NCBI GenBank assembly: GCA_033439265.1 | Contig: JAVTVX010000016.1 | Coordinates: forward strand, 563,001 to 627,000 | Direction of reading: 5' to 3' | DNA: 64,000 nucleotides | Source: Dillenia suffruticosa | Lineage: Eukaryota > Streptophyta > Magnoliopsida > Dilleniales > Dilleniaceae | Shown: piece after piece, positions 25,291 through 37,496 of the stretch | Position numbering within the stretch: position 1 is the stretch's first letter | How the letters are laid out: every line of letters begins with the position of its first letter | Notes under the pieces: generated by a model | Databases searched by the model: none | What the model saw: only the letters and a program-made list of their open reading frames with translations | What the model was told of the DNA's origin: nothing | Program-made: the position numbers and the translations under genes

Positions 25291-27792
25291 CTAACAATAT
25301 CCGTTTTGTCCACTGCTCTCATTGATGCCACCATATCTCTTTGTTGAGGAACTCGGAATGGACATGGAGATGGTCATCTGGAAGCTACTGCAGCAGGCAA
25401 GTGCTTCATTTTGTTCTTCGTGGTGGTCCTCTTCACCTTCTTGTTCCATTCCCAAGTTAAAATCCCTTGCAACTGGAGGAAGGAGATAGTGTCACAGACA
25501 GAATGGATACAAAATATTACTTGTCTCAAGCTTCTTGGCATATTCTTTTGGGATGATTTGGAGAATGTAATAGAGGACAGGAGAGATCACTCTTGCAGGG
25601 CTTCTGTCAATCCCCTACCCCTACCAAACAATTTCAATTTGGTTAGTCCCTGCTTCCAAAACCCAAATTTTTTGATTAATTTGTAGAACTAACCCAACTT
25701 TTAAACTAATTAATTTTAATCATAGTGTTTCAGATATTTCTGTCAACATGGTCAAAAGCTCAAACAAAAAATAAAATAAAAAATAAAAAGGGCTATTGGG
25801 TTTCATGTGCGCTAAGATACTAAAATAGATCGAAAAATCTTGCTGAGGTCGGTCTGTAATAAACTAATCAGCTGCATATATAGTTTCAGCTCCAGAGTCA
25901 CAAGTAAAAGGAGGTAAGATTGTGCTAGTGGAAGAGCAATTCTCAACCATTAGCCATTGGACAATACAGCTGAGTGTCATCAGAGACATTGAGAAGGTGA
26001 GCACCCTTTTCTGTTCCAGACTTCTTTGTTTGGTCTGTTTTTGTCTTCCCTTTTTCTATTTATGCTTGGCTTGCCAAATTTTCTAGTGGAAATGACATGG
26101 GTTTCTGGAGTAAGTATTTCCCCACAAGATGGCTTTCATTAATCAATATTGTCAATTTTAATGGCAATTTCAGCATTCTTTCTAGCCTTTAAAAGCAAAA
26201 GGCTAAAATATTGTAATTAACATTTTCCTTTCTCCTTATTGATATAGAAAGGAGGTGGAATTCTTCAAGTCAATTGTTCTGTGGGAAAAGGAGCTGCCAA
26301 TGGCCAGGGCTTGGATTGATGAATGCCTATGCAAGCTTTCTGTGAGCGGAGGAGCTATCTGTCCAAGCTGTTGCCTGAAAAGTTTTGATTCCTCTCTGTT
26401 GGAAAATGAAGTCCAAGGTCAAGTTCATACAACTTTGTTCATATGCAAAATTGTAACGATGGTTGGTCTGGTGAACATGTGTCCCAGGTATAAATTGAAC
26501 AGTTGCTGCATGTCTGTGCCACACAGTAGTTCATACTGTAGAAACTGAGGATGTGCAATGCCTTATGGGACTTTCCACAAAGCAAGAAGATGCTGACAGG
26601 AAAAGACCAAGATTTTCCATAGCCTGCCTAAAATTTGTGATAAGTCTAAAACTAGAGAGGACACAAATTCAGCCTACTTTATAGTCTCATTCAAGAATGG
26701 AGCAAATTAAAGGTCAGTAGCCGACATTCCTAATTTGTTTTAACATTTCATACTTTTTCATATTTTTAAATTATTATTTTCATAAATATTCCTCTGATCA
26801 TGTTTATGAATCTCTTTCTGCATGTGCTTTTTTTTTTCATGATTTTCCAATTTGACTTACATGAATTGCTTTATTCTAATATGGTGCAATTAAAATAGCA
26901 AGCATCATTTGTAATAGTTAAGCATATTTTTAAGGAAGAAAACAAGGATTTAGCTATTTTTTTTTTGGAGGATTGACCAAACAAGTATGATCAGATTATA
27001 GTGATATATTCAATATTCATAGTTAAGCCTATGCACGTGCTAGGAGCAAGAACGACTCTCCTCTATAAATAACTACCAACTGCCCTCTATAGTAACAAAA
27101 ATCTTGATCCCGTTCATGTCTTTATCTTCAATTGCTTGCTGTAGGCCCTACTTGTAACGGCAGAAAAACCTAAAAGTTTAGCAATCAGAAACAATACCCT
27201 TATGCAACAAACAAGCAGCAGGGAACTAATCCCAAACTGGGAACTACTGACTATAGACTTTGTTCTTCATAAAACTTGAAATGCTCACAAGAAAGACATG
27301 GCCTTCATTGCATTTAGCCCACAGTTGCATTGATGGATGAAAAAATGATTGACCCTTTTATTTTTTGCCGCCTCCATGGATGTTATTGACCCTCTCCCTA
27401 CCCTTACACTAAGCCGGGGAGCACTATGTACACCGGGTGAACCTTTTTTTTTTGTTGTTATTATTGTTATTGCTCTCTCTTCTTTATTTCTTTTCCTGCT
27501 TTGTTCATTATGAATTAACCACAATTTCCTCAAACTTTTCTGTTTCTACAGTCATATGATTCCTTCTGCAGGCTTGAAAATTTAATGCCATTGGTATCAG
27601 TTTCTACAGTCATGAGAATGAGGTATATCTTTCAGATTATTTGGTATGTTTCTACTCGGTAGTATGAGAATAATAGCAGAATTTCTTACCACAAGAGGAA
27701 GAAGCGGACAAGTTAAATGTTTTGTATTTCACAAAGTTGAGTAATGCACTTCAATTATTTCAGAGGATTCTGCCTCTGCAAGTTGACAAGAA
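25291..27792. other. spacer with two exon-like pieces
   Basis: Mostly AT-rich with no known motif. Two stretches look spliceable: 25890-25996, after TAGTTTCAG and before GTGAGC (frame PESQVKGGKIVLVEEQFSTI and SHWTIQLSVIRDIEK), and one from 26248, after GATATAG. The family is not recognised. They may be remains of a gene broken up with the neighbouring NLRs. The rest shows nothing I can support. Confidence 0.3.
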
Positions 27793-28017
27793 GAAGCTGA
27801 AGGTGCAGAGAATAAGACAGGTATATCAAAATCTTGTACTGTGTGATTTAAAAGAATGTTACTAAAAATGGTCTCTGCATTGCTATCAGATGCTGAGGAC
27901 ATTAGTAGGGGACCATTACTAAACATTGCATGGTGAGATAGTGTTGGTAATTCATTTCCTTTCTTCAGTGTCAAAAGAGAGAAAGAAAGATTTGCTGGCA
28001 TGTTTTCCAAGTGCAAA

Positions 28018-28530
28018 ATGGCTGAAGCAATTCTATCAAGCGTTGCAACTGGCATATAGAGGAAATTGGGTCAAGTTGAGAACCCCACAGCGTGATAGAT
28101 ATAAGATGGCATTTCAAGAATGATCTTTAAAGACTCTCTATCATACTTTCAGCCGTGAAAGCTGCTCTACTCCTTGATGCAGCAGAACCATCAGCTCAGG
28201 GATTGCTTGAAAATCTTAAAGAAGTTCTCTATGATGCCAATGAATCAATGGATGAATTTTCCACTGAAGACCAGTGGTGGAAACTCAAATCTGGTAAGTG
28301 CTTTCTTCTCCCCCAAAGTGGCTGCCTTATGGCAATAAAACTGCTAATGTAGACTTGAGGCTATACTGCAGAGATTGGATGTAATAGCAGCGGAGAAAGG
28401 CAAGTTCCACTTGAAAGAACAATCTATTGAGGCAGATGATAAATTTGGAGAGGCAAACTCATTCTTTTGTGCACCCTGAGAGTCCTTGGCAGAGGATAAG
28501 ACAGAGGCTATGGTATGACTTCCGATACAT
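28018..28530 (+). pseudogene. NLR N-terminal relic, block A
   Basis: Begins with ATG at 28018 reading MAEAILSSVATGI, then a stop. A second frame gives VKAALLLDAAEPSAQGLLENL and LKEVLYDANESMDEFSTEDQ at 28.16-28.28 kb, the end of an Rx-type coiled coil. Traces of the linker to the NB-ARC reach about 28.53 kb. The P-loop and everything beyond are missing. Its twin is at 49399-49880, and the older relative at 23.94 kb shares the same upstream head. Confidence 0.8.
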
Positions 28531-29183
28531 TCTACATCTTGTCAAACCACCTGACATTGTTACTAACATGTTTACTTTGTATCACCGGCCTAGCTTTTGA
28601 CAAACTAAACAATCCAAGGACGTTAGTTAACTCAATGAATGTAGAAGTAACAACGTTATCCGGTGCTTTTAAATGTCACACGATTTACTTGAGGGCGTTG
28701 TATCGTTGATCAAAAAAAAAAAAAAAAAAAAAACATAAAAGCAAGTGAGCACATGGTTGAAGACAGCAATAATATTTATTAATTAGAAAAGGTGATTACA
28801 AATTGACAGCATGAGAGACTACGGCACTCCAAGGGTTGAAAATCAATTTATGAGACATGTTATGAATTTTTTCTCTCCCAATAAGGAGCTTTTTAAGATA
28901 AAATATTGAAATATTTGATTAATCATACTAAATAAAATGAGAATCTGCAAAAAAATTAGATCATCCTGCTACAAAATACTACTACTTTACTATTGCACCG
29001 GCACCGTGCGGTTGTGATGTGGTTGCTTGATATCGAGATGGGCCATGACATGACCCATTCTATTACGCACAAACTAGTGTGGCCATTGTAGCAGAGGTAT
29101 TAGTAACAACAACAGCCAAGGATTCTGGGTGTTTTTTTTTTTTTTTTTTTTTCCTCTCTCCAAGGCTTCTGATTCAGGTTGCT

Positions 29184-29455
29184 TTAGGTTGAGAGTGAGT
29201 GACCCAGTCCATCAGAAACAAGATTATTCTCCTTTACAGCTTCAGTATGCTTTATGTTAGTAGTACTACTGGAATTATCATCGGTCAGACTGGATACTTG
29301 CCCTTCCAAAGATATTGAACTCTCATTCAGGCAGTCTCCGTTAGCATCTTGGTATCAAGACATCAAGGCTTTTTCTTCATGCATGATCCTCGGTTGATTT
29401 TCATAGTACATAAAATCATCAGGTAATGAGTCTTCTAACCCATATCTATCGTGGG
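29184..29455 (-). pseudogene. unrecognised relic exon, block A
   Basis: A minus-strand frame reads RYGLEDSLPDDFMYYENQP and RIMHEEKALMS, then a TGA, then YQDANGDCLNESSISLEGQV, ending with NNLVSDGLGHSLST and a TAA. The copy in block B has the same frame and the same TGA, with mostly codon-level differences. This looks like a C-terminal exon of a real protein that was already broken before the duplication. I do not recognise the family. Confidence 0.5.
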
Positions 29456-30697
29456 TAACTCAATCGAAAAGAAAATGGGGTTCCAGAAATCAAACCAACC
29501 AATTTTTGAGTGCCGAGGAAGAATTTTGCTAGATTAATAGCCCAAGATTGAGGAAAATCAAAATATTTTATAAGCAAAAATTTTTGAGATTTCTAATTAG
29601 GCGATTGATTTAAATGGCTGAAATGATTTATTGGCCCAATTGCATCTATATAAAGTTTCTAACTTCGGCCCTGCAAGCTAAGACTTATTGCCCCAATTGC
29701 ATCTCACTTCTGTGTCCTCTTCCTTTTGAGCCACCAAAGTTCCATCACAAAAGAATACTTGGTATGATTGAAACAAAACACCATTCAAGAATAATAACTA
29801 TCCAACCATTCATCATTATAAATGATTATTTTAATAGAATAGTAATGATTCATATAGAAAATAAATTATCTGGTAACTCCCACTTCTGGGGAGGGAGGGG
29901 AAGAGAATTTAACATTTTGATAGAGGCTGAGATTGACACACCAAAGTTTGCATTGAAGAAGGAACAAAAAAGGGTAAAAAGAGAAAAGGCATATAATTTA
30001 AATTTAAACATTTTAAAGTGAAAAAAAAAATGCACAAGCGGCTGGTTTCCATCTTTCTTTCCCTTCCTTTTATTTATTCATTTATTTTTTTTTTGAGCAT
30101 AAAGGACACATAGCAATACCATAATACACACTGATATTTCATTTTTAAATAATAAGAAATAGCATTGGCCTGCATCAATTTGAAAAAGAAATTGTAGGTA
30201 TGGATAAGATCCTTAAAAATTTTACTAATTTTTTACATTTACCTTCTATGGAAAAATTTTTCTATAACTAGTAAAGTGATAAATTAATAGACTTTACCCC
30301 AATAGATATATGGGAGATAACTCAGGAATTACACACACCAAACACAAATCCTTTATGTCCTCGCGTATCCATCAATGACAATTTTTTCCTTTTCCATTGC
30401 CAATGAAAAATCAATTATATTATTAAAATCAAAGGCTCATAGCTTGCATCATCCCGTTGTGCATTGCGCTAAGACGAGAAGCCTTAGCCAAAAGTATCTT
30501 CTGCACTTCCCTATGTATTCAAAGATGAAGCTACGCATTGAGTAAAATTTTAGCAGCCTCCAACGTTTAGTCATGGTAGAATTCCAACCAACCTTGGTAA
30601 TAACTACACAGACTCGAATTAACCATGAAGTTAGGAAATGAGCTATGGTCGCCCTGGTTTGCATCTGCATGAAAGCTTGCTTGTGTATCAAGGCCAT

Positions 30698-33220
30698 CTA
30701 TCTAGCTTCAACTAGAAACGATGGTTCTTTAGAGGATTCTGGCCATAATGGTGAAAGAGCAACTACTTTGCCAATGATGATCAGTGTTGGTGAGACTAGT
30801 TCTGCTAAAGAAATTTTTTCAGCAAGATCTTGCAGTCTGGAGAAGACCTGAATGAACACAAATCAAGTAAATAAATTTTCTTCACAAACCACGGTTAATT
30901 CAAGCCACGCAAGTCTGTAAAATGTGTTGGCCTAATAGTATGCTCGTGACCCATTCTGCTTATGAGGAGGTGTTTGCAAGGCAATGCACTGTTAAATACC
31001 TTCATGGTTCAGCTAAGATATGGGAGCAAGTGAAAGAGTTGAAAAAATGGCCTAGGCATGAAGTAGTTGCTAGTTGCACCTTTTCGGATTAAATTTGAAG
31101 AAAAATCCCAATGAAAATTCTGAACCCTTTCAACTCTTTCTTGCTCCACTATAATCTCAGCTAAACTTACTATTCCCATGACATATTTGAATTCACAAAT
31201 TGCTAGGATTATGTCCTATGAATGGTTAAACATATTAACAATCTTCAACAATGATAAATGCAAATTACGGGTAAAAACAGGGAAACAAGAGTGAAGATCA
31301 AGATGTTGCAGACTTACAATGCGCTGTTGAGGTGTGGTCCCACACTCAACTGCAGCTGCCGGGGTATCAGCCGGAAGACCATGATGGATCAACTTAGGGG
31401 CAAGGGAAGGAAGAGTTGCCAAGCCCATATAGATTACTAAGGTTGAATCAGGATTAGCTGCACTTTTGGCTACAAATAGAGGATCTGTTCCTCCTTTCCT
31501 TGAATGCCCTGTCAGAAATCTCACACTATTTGCAACACTTCGATGAGTTAGGGGTATCGCAAGTTCTGCTGCTACCCCAGAAGCAGCAGTGATGCCTGCA
31601 AAAAATCAGCATATTAAACTATCTATACCATCTAATGTCCCTCAATTTCAGAGATTTACTTTGGTCATTTGCTCCGGGGAAAAAAAGGGGGGAGAGAGAG
31701 AGAGAAGCCTTAACAAAACATTAAACAAAAGAAAGCTTAGTATGTTGACAACTGGTTCCACACAAATACTAGAAATCATGTTGGCTGATATCAACATACA
31801 TTTTGTCATGTGCCTATGTACATGTGAATCTTATATGCTTTTCGTTTTCCTCGTTTGTAGTCTATGCTAGGGTTTTGATTAGAGAGTGCTTCTAGTGGAA
31901 GACACTTATGAAAATGAACTTGAAAAGCAAGTATAAAGCGACAATTTTATAATGTTATACAGGAAATTGGATTCAACCAACATGCGATAGTCCCTCCTTG
32001 AGGGAATTTAGGACATGACTCCGGCATCTTATGTTGGTGTTTGATTACCATCTCTTAAGCCATTGAATGGTGATGGTTTTGCTGCCTATGTGCCTGATTG
32101 ACTCAATGACCAACATCATAAATTAAAGCCTTTACGGTTTTTGTAGGATTACAATTAACGAAGTACTAAGTGCCAAATCATAAATTGAAGCCTTTGAGGT
32201 TTTTGTAGGATTACAACTAACAAAGTACCAAGTGCCAAATAGAAAAACATAATCCTTAACAATAATCAAAATGCCATGGCACTTGACAAGTTTATTAGTA
32301 GTAAAATACCTGGAATCACTGTCACTTGAATCCCTTGTTGCCGCAGAAAATCCATCTCTTCTCCACCTCTCCCAAAAACCTACAATTGGACAAGCAAAGA
32401 TTTTTACTCAAATTACTTGACACAAGTATAGTAGCACATTCTATTTAACTACAAAATGATCTACTCAATACTACATTTCCTGCACCAGGAACTCACCAGT
32501 GGATCCCCTCCTTTAAGCCTCACAACATTGGCTCCAGCTTCAGCAAAATTCAACAGCAATTCATGAATTTCCTCCTGCAAAATGAGACAAAATTAGGATT
32601 TGACAAACACCCATAATTCCACCCTGATTAAATAAATAAAAAAGGAAAAAAAATGTGACCTGAGTTCTACTATGATAACCAGTAGTTTTGCCGACATAGA
32701 GAAGCCTAGCATGATCACCAATCAAATCCAACACATCATTAGAAACTAATCTATCATACAACAAAAGATCAGCACTTTGAATCACTCTCAAGGCCTTCAC
32801 AGTCAAAAGCTCAGGGTCTCCAGGCCCTGTACCCACTAAAAACACATTCCCAATTCTTCTCTCCCTCTCTCCTCCACAACCAACATTTCTCTCTCTCTTC
32901 TCTCTCAACACTTGCAATAGCTTCTTCAACTCAGGCAATTGCAAAGCAATGTCATTTTCCCTGATTGAATTTGAATCATAAGGAAGAGAACATGAAGATA
33001 AAGACGAAGAAAATGTTGGGTCATCTTTGTATAACCAGCTATCTCTCTCGTATCTACCAACTGAATGCTTTTCTGTAAAAGGTGATGAATTTGATGACTT
33101 AGGTTTGATGTTAAAGTGCAATGAACAAATGGGTTTGCGCAATTTTCTGGATTTGAGGTATTTGTACTGAAATGAATGAAAAACAGAAGAAAGATGAGAA
33201 ATTTCCTTTACAAGAGCCAT
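30698..33220 (-). CDS. UPM1: uroporphyrinogen-III C-methyltransferase, chloroplast (intact copy)
   Basis: Adds two methyl groups from S-adenosylmethionine to uroporphyrinogen III, giving precorrin-2 for siroheme, the cofactor of plastid nitrite and sulfite reductases. Exons on the minus strand: 33220-32660, 32574-32497, 32379-32310, 31595-31318 and 30847-30698, all GT-AG and in phase, giving 378 residues, near the usual plant length. Residues 1 to about 110 are Ser- and basic-rich, as in a plastid transit peptide. The tetrapyrrole methylase domain (PF00590) follows: [15 protein letters not shown] at about 126-140, [80 protein letters not shown] and a terminal SPTLIIIGKVVALSPLW. No break is seen. 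A damaged twin lies 21 kb away in block B. Confidence 0.95.
32115..32239. repeat. 62-bp tandem duplication in UPM1 intron 3
   Basis: Two adjacent units start ATCATAAATTxAAGCC and end AAGTxCCAAGTGCCAA or close to it. The same doubling is present in the block B intron near 52885-53010, so it is older than the segmental duplication. Confidence 0.75.
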
Positions 33221-33630
33221 TTAGAGAGAGAAAGAGATTGGGGTTGGATTCAGAAGCTGAGTTGTGCATAAATTAGAGGAGAGAGAGAAGAATTTTTCTC
33301 CTGAAAAGGATGAAGAGGCCAGAGGCCACTTGGGATTTAGGAGGGGACGAGATTGTTTTTCCCTTTCCCGGTAACCGCAGCCTTTTGCTTTTGTTTGAGA
33401 GTTTTTGCTATCTACAGCTCAATTCTATCCAACTTAGGTGTTGGTTGGATTGAGAATGAGCCACGTTCTCCTTGGACTAGATTGAATTGACTATTTTGGG
33501 CAAAGATGTTTACGTGTTTCACTTCTATTGGTCAATAGAGAAGTCTCCAAATTTTGGAATTACGGTAAAGCATAAAACACCAACAAATGAACGTGGACTG
33601 AATCTGGCACTCCAGAGATGCACCAACTCA

Positions 33631-33631
<1 letters not shown>

Positions 33632-33680
<49 letters not shown>
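33632..33680. repeat. (CT)n microsatellite
   Basis: About 24 CT units, 0.4 kb upstream of UPM1 copy A. In block B the matching tract (about 54366-54394) is shorter and interrupted. Confidence 0.95.
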
Positions 33681-33688
<8 letters not shown>

Positions 33689-34084
33689 GGGTATTTAATT
33701 AATATTTTACTATTTTTGTTTTGCAAATATTTTTAGCACTTACGTTGCTAGATTTTTGGTATGAAAATTTTTTAAATTAGATCTGTGGTAGGACAATAAA
33801 TTTATTTAATGAAATTTTAAATTTAAATTTTAAAAATAAAAATTTGAGTCGATTTTTAAATTACACCTCATAATTATTAGAATAAGAATAATCAGATTTT
33901 TTGAATATTGATACTCAAAATATTACCGAAAGGTTAAAAAAAGAAAAAAGAGTATAACAAAATTATAATTCTATTTATTTGTATCTAAATTATTATTTTA
34001 TATAATAAATTTTCAGTTAAAAGTATTTTATTATAAAGAGTTTATTTATGGGTAAGAGGGACAACCACTGAATCATTATTAAAT

Positions 34085-34225
34085 AAAATAATAAAAGTTT
34101 AATATATAAGTGATAAAGAATTTTTATTTAAGTGTATTTTTCTGTGAGATCTAGTATTTAAATTTTGGTAAATATATATATTTTCATAATTTTCACGATC
34201 TCTATGAAACAAATAAAATAATAAA
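34085..34225 (+). mobile_element. SINE-like repeat, block A
   Basis: Shares the tail wording AATTTTCACGATCTxTATG and the preceding GATCTAGTATTTAAATTTT with the repeats at 48220-48360 and 59625-59745. The head has drifted. The block B copy lies at 54775-54925. The rest of 33221-34984 is AT-rich spacer without a supported gene. Confidence 0.4.
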
Positions 34226-34984
34226 AAATCATGAAAGTGATATTATTTTAGATTTTTGGTATGAAAAATTACTAATATAATGTTAAGTTTAGTATTATTT
34301 ATAGGAAGTCAAACTTCTATTTACAAAACCTATATTTTATATATTTTTTTTTTTACTTTACCTAAAAAAATATTAAAAATAAAATAAAATAAAAGAGGTT
34401 AGTTATGGATACATGAAAATGGAGGTTGATAGAAGACCAAAACCAAAAACCATTCCACACCAAGCTCACCCCTATGGCTCATTTGAAAAAAAAAAAAATT
34501 AATTAGATGGGTTTTTGATAAATTTAATGTGAAGCTGCTTGACATCTTAATGGGATTGTGGTGACAACTAGGGCCATGGCAACGATGGTGGTCTCGCACC
34601 ACCGTTCTCTCGGTGAATAACACATCCCTCATCACTAAGAAATCCATTTTTTTCTCAATATGATAAAGTTGACATATTTTAAAGAACTTCTCTTACACAA
34701 ATACAATTATACAAATATTATAGTGCAACAAAAAGTGATAAATGTACTTCTTCAAAGACAGCTACATTAATAGAATGGAGGTCAAAGCTACTGTCTTTTT
34801 CAAAGTACTGACCTGCCTCCTTGAGATCGATCCATGTCAATGGACAAACTGATATAAAAAATTAATTTGGGACAGTCCCACCAACTCACCTGAGCCCATA
34901 ACAAAAGAATTCAATATCATTTCACAAATATACTCAAATTCTGAACGTAATCATTGGCGTGACGAGTGTTCCCTCTGACCCATA

Positions 34985-35080
34985 TCCATCAGCTTACGGT
35001 ATGGGAACTTGTCTGAGAACACAAGCTGGACACTTATTTAAGATCACAAGTGCGAAAGAAATGGAGATTTGAAGATCAAC
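34985..35080 (-). pseudogene. relic tail of a short-peptide gene, block A
   Basis: The 3' UTR wording of the peptide genes (CAGCTTAC, GTATGG, ACTTG, GATCACAAG) is repeated here just left of the type 1 gene. On the minus strand the bases where NSNLSRL-stop is expected now read ISISFAL, with the stop lost. It is a worn remnant of another family member. A copy is present in block B. Confidence 0.5.
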
Positions 35081-35315
35081 TATTGCTTAAAAAGGATATA
35101 ACAACAGCACGGAGGACTGATAAGGCTACAAATTTGGTCTCCGTAATGCAGTACAAGGAAGATTTGAAGCTCAGATCAAATGAATTCAAGCCCAACCCTA
35201 TCACAAAGATGAATATGGTATAAAGCAGCACAGCATGGGCCAGAACAAGCCCATCATTGACGATCATTCTCTCTATCCGTATACATCAGCTTACAGTATG
35301 GACACTTGCTCGAGA

Positions 35316-35498
35316 TCACAAGCGCGAGAGGTTGGAGTTGATGGGAAAATAGGAAACCACGATTGGAGCCTTGGATGACTTCTCGTTGGTCACAGGACTC
35401 CGTGAGGGGGACACTTTGTCGATGGAGCTTCCTTTATCATCAGAAACCCACAAAGAAGAAGCAAAGAAGCAGCCGAAAATGGATCTTACAATAGTCAT
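35316..35498 (-). CDS. short conserved-tail peptide, type 1, block A
   Basis: 60 residues: MTIVRSIFGCFFASSLWVSD, a Ser/Lys-rich middle, and SKAPIVVSYFPINSNLSRL at the end. The start is the ATG at 35498; the frame is open three codons further up but has no ATG there. A TATA box lies about 110 bases upstream. The twin in block B differs by one in-frame codon indel and several substitutions, yet its last 13 residues are identical. That pattern argues for a translated gene under selection at the C-terminus. The N-terminus is hydrophobic with one Cys and is not a convincing signal peptide. The final SRL equals a plant peroxisomal PTS1 tripeptide. The family is not recognised, and no function is claimed. 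Confidence 0.75.
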   Translation of the reverse strand: MTIVRSIFGCFFASSLWVSDDKGSSIDKVSPSRSPVTNEKSSKAPIVVSYFPINSNLSRL

Positions 35499-35603
35499 AG
35501 TATTCAAGAATCTAACACTTTCTTCTTGCTTTGAGCTTAGCTAAGAATGATGAGTATATGCAAACGGGTTTATTGAATTGTGATGAAAATCGAGTGGTAG
35601 GAG

Positions 35604-35619
35604 CTCTCTATATATAGAT
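35604..35619 (-). promoter_or_regulatory. TATA box of the type 1 peptide gene, block A
   Basis: On the minus strand, CTATATATAGAGAG about 110 bases before the ATG at 35498. The block B gene has the equivalent at about 56137-56149. Confidence 0.65.
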
Positions 35620-36982
35620 ATGGTGACATGAGACAACATGAGGTCCAATTTACTTGGGGAGCAAGGTTGACTAGGAATGCAATATCTTATTTAGTTGTGT
35701 ACTTTGAACTTTCTGCTTTGAGTAATGACCAAGTTAACTAAGAAAGGCATGCTCTCTTGCCTTCTCTGAGAGTTTGCGGTACAAGTAATATCTGTCGTGA
35801 AAATCTATTTCCTTCTTAATCATGGACTTCAAAGTGGGTCATCCCTAAGCAAGTATTACTAGTCTACGTCTTATTCCACGTGTCGTGTTTTTGTGTTTTT
35901 GTATGATACGATAATTTATTTATGAGATAGTAACCATTGAATTTCCATCAAAACCTCATCAATTTGATTCAAAGTTGGAGACCCCTTCCCATGATCCTAC
36001 ATCCAAATGTATGACTCAAACTACCTAAATGCTAATGCTTAGTACAAACTGAAGTGGCCTAGACAAAAATCGATGATATAAAGTGTATATTTATAACATA
36101 AATGGATCTCTAATCTACTTACAAAAAACCAATGAATCAAAACATGTAATCCATGAGAGACGATGCGACCAACAACTCCTAGATGGACCATTACAACTAT
36201 AGGCGTAATAAGTGATCGATTGGATTAAGGATAAAAAATAAAAAATAAGGAGATTGCATAGAATATAGAAAGGGTAGAAAGTTTACTTTTTTGGATAACG
36301 AAAATAGTCTGGTCATTACTGTTGTTGATTAAAGGGTTTGAAAGAGTCGACTCTTAAATATAGTAATCGAACCAGATTAATCAAATAACCAAAATACCAA
36401 TCAATAAATACTAAAAAGAAATCATGGAATTTTTTTTCCCAAAACAAGTTGCATAGAGAATTGATCTCAAGTCTTTTAACTAATTTATTGAACATAGAAC
36501 ATATCGGTCCCATCATACTCTTCTCCCATCACTTTATGCATTGACAAGTCCACTTGCTTCTTAAAAAAATAAATATTCATGTTGTAGAAACTTATTAATC
36601 TCTAAAACTTTAAAGTGATTACCAAAACTTTATTGGTTGAACGGTTGAATAATGATATCTTTTAAATAAAATTTTAGATTTGAATTTTGTATATAATAAA
36701 AATAGAAGAGATTTGTTCTTAAAAATCTAATTCAATTCGAGCCAAATTTAATCGAATTGTGATTACCGGATTTTGTGGTTTATATAAAAAAATAAAAAAC
36801 CTTTAAAGTGACTATTGTCTAAGCTCTAAAAGAACTTTAATCGGTGACTATATAGAAAGTAATATGTACATATTTTATCAAATTTTTAATTTCAGCTTAC
36901 AAACGTTCATAATCTCAAGATATACGAAGTATTAAACTTTTACAACTACAGGACAATTCAATCTTTATCCTTGTGCTTTCCC

Positions 36983-37308
36983 TAGAGATGGGACCGGTCC
37001 GCTTTGGGCCGGTTCTGATATGCTTTCGAGGCCTTCAAGGGCCGGGCCGGGCCGGTTCCCAAAAAATTTGCTCGGAACCAGCCCGGCCTGGTGAATTGGC
37101 CAACTGAACCGGACTGTGCTGGGCCGGTCTAGTTGGATAGCTTTTCAAAGTGAAAATTTTCAAAAAATAAATAAAATTGGCCATGGAAGTCGCCGGTTCC
37201 ATGCTGGTCCGGTTCCGGGTTAATGTTGCCCTGGGTGGATTTCTGATCCGGGTTACAATAGGGCAGTTGGCCAATTTCCGGGCGGGAACCGGCCCAGTAC
37301 GATCTCTA
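36983..37308. mobile_element. hAT MITE with GGCCGG-rich interior, block A
   Basis: 326 bp with inverted ends (TAGAGATGGGACCGG at the left, ATCTCTA at the right) and a perfect 8-bp target duplication, GCTTTCCC, at 36975-36982 and 37309-37316. An 8-bp duplication and TAG ends are typical of hAT. The interior is built from GGGCCGG and GGAACCGG words. No transposase is encoded. The same insertion sits at the matching site in blocks B and C. Confidence 0.85.
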
Positions 37309-37496
37309 GCTTTCCCAATATTGTATGGGAAGGAATGAGTTAAACTCTCCATTTTTTTTGCACCCCAAACATTGGACAGTTATTCAACTACATATTTGAT
37401 TCCCCATCAAATTAATTAGAGGAAGAGCAGACTTGCATGTGAAAGAAGCTTTCTGTCAAGGTAAAATTGACTGTTCTGTTCTTATGAATTGAGATC

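Noticed and set aside
34399-34647. Minus-strand frame MDFLVMRDVLFTERTVV, shared with 55115-55306
   Set aside because: Similarity is explained by the segmental duplication. The two frames diverge and end differently, with non-triplet indels.
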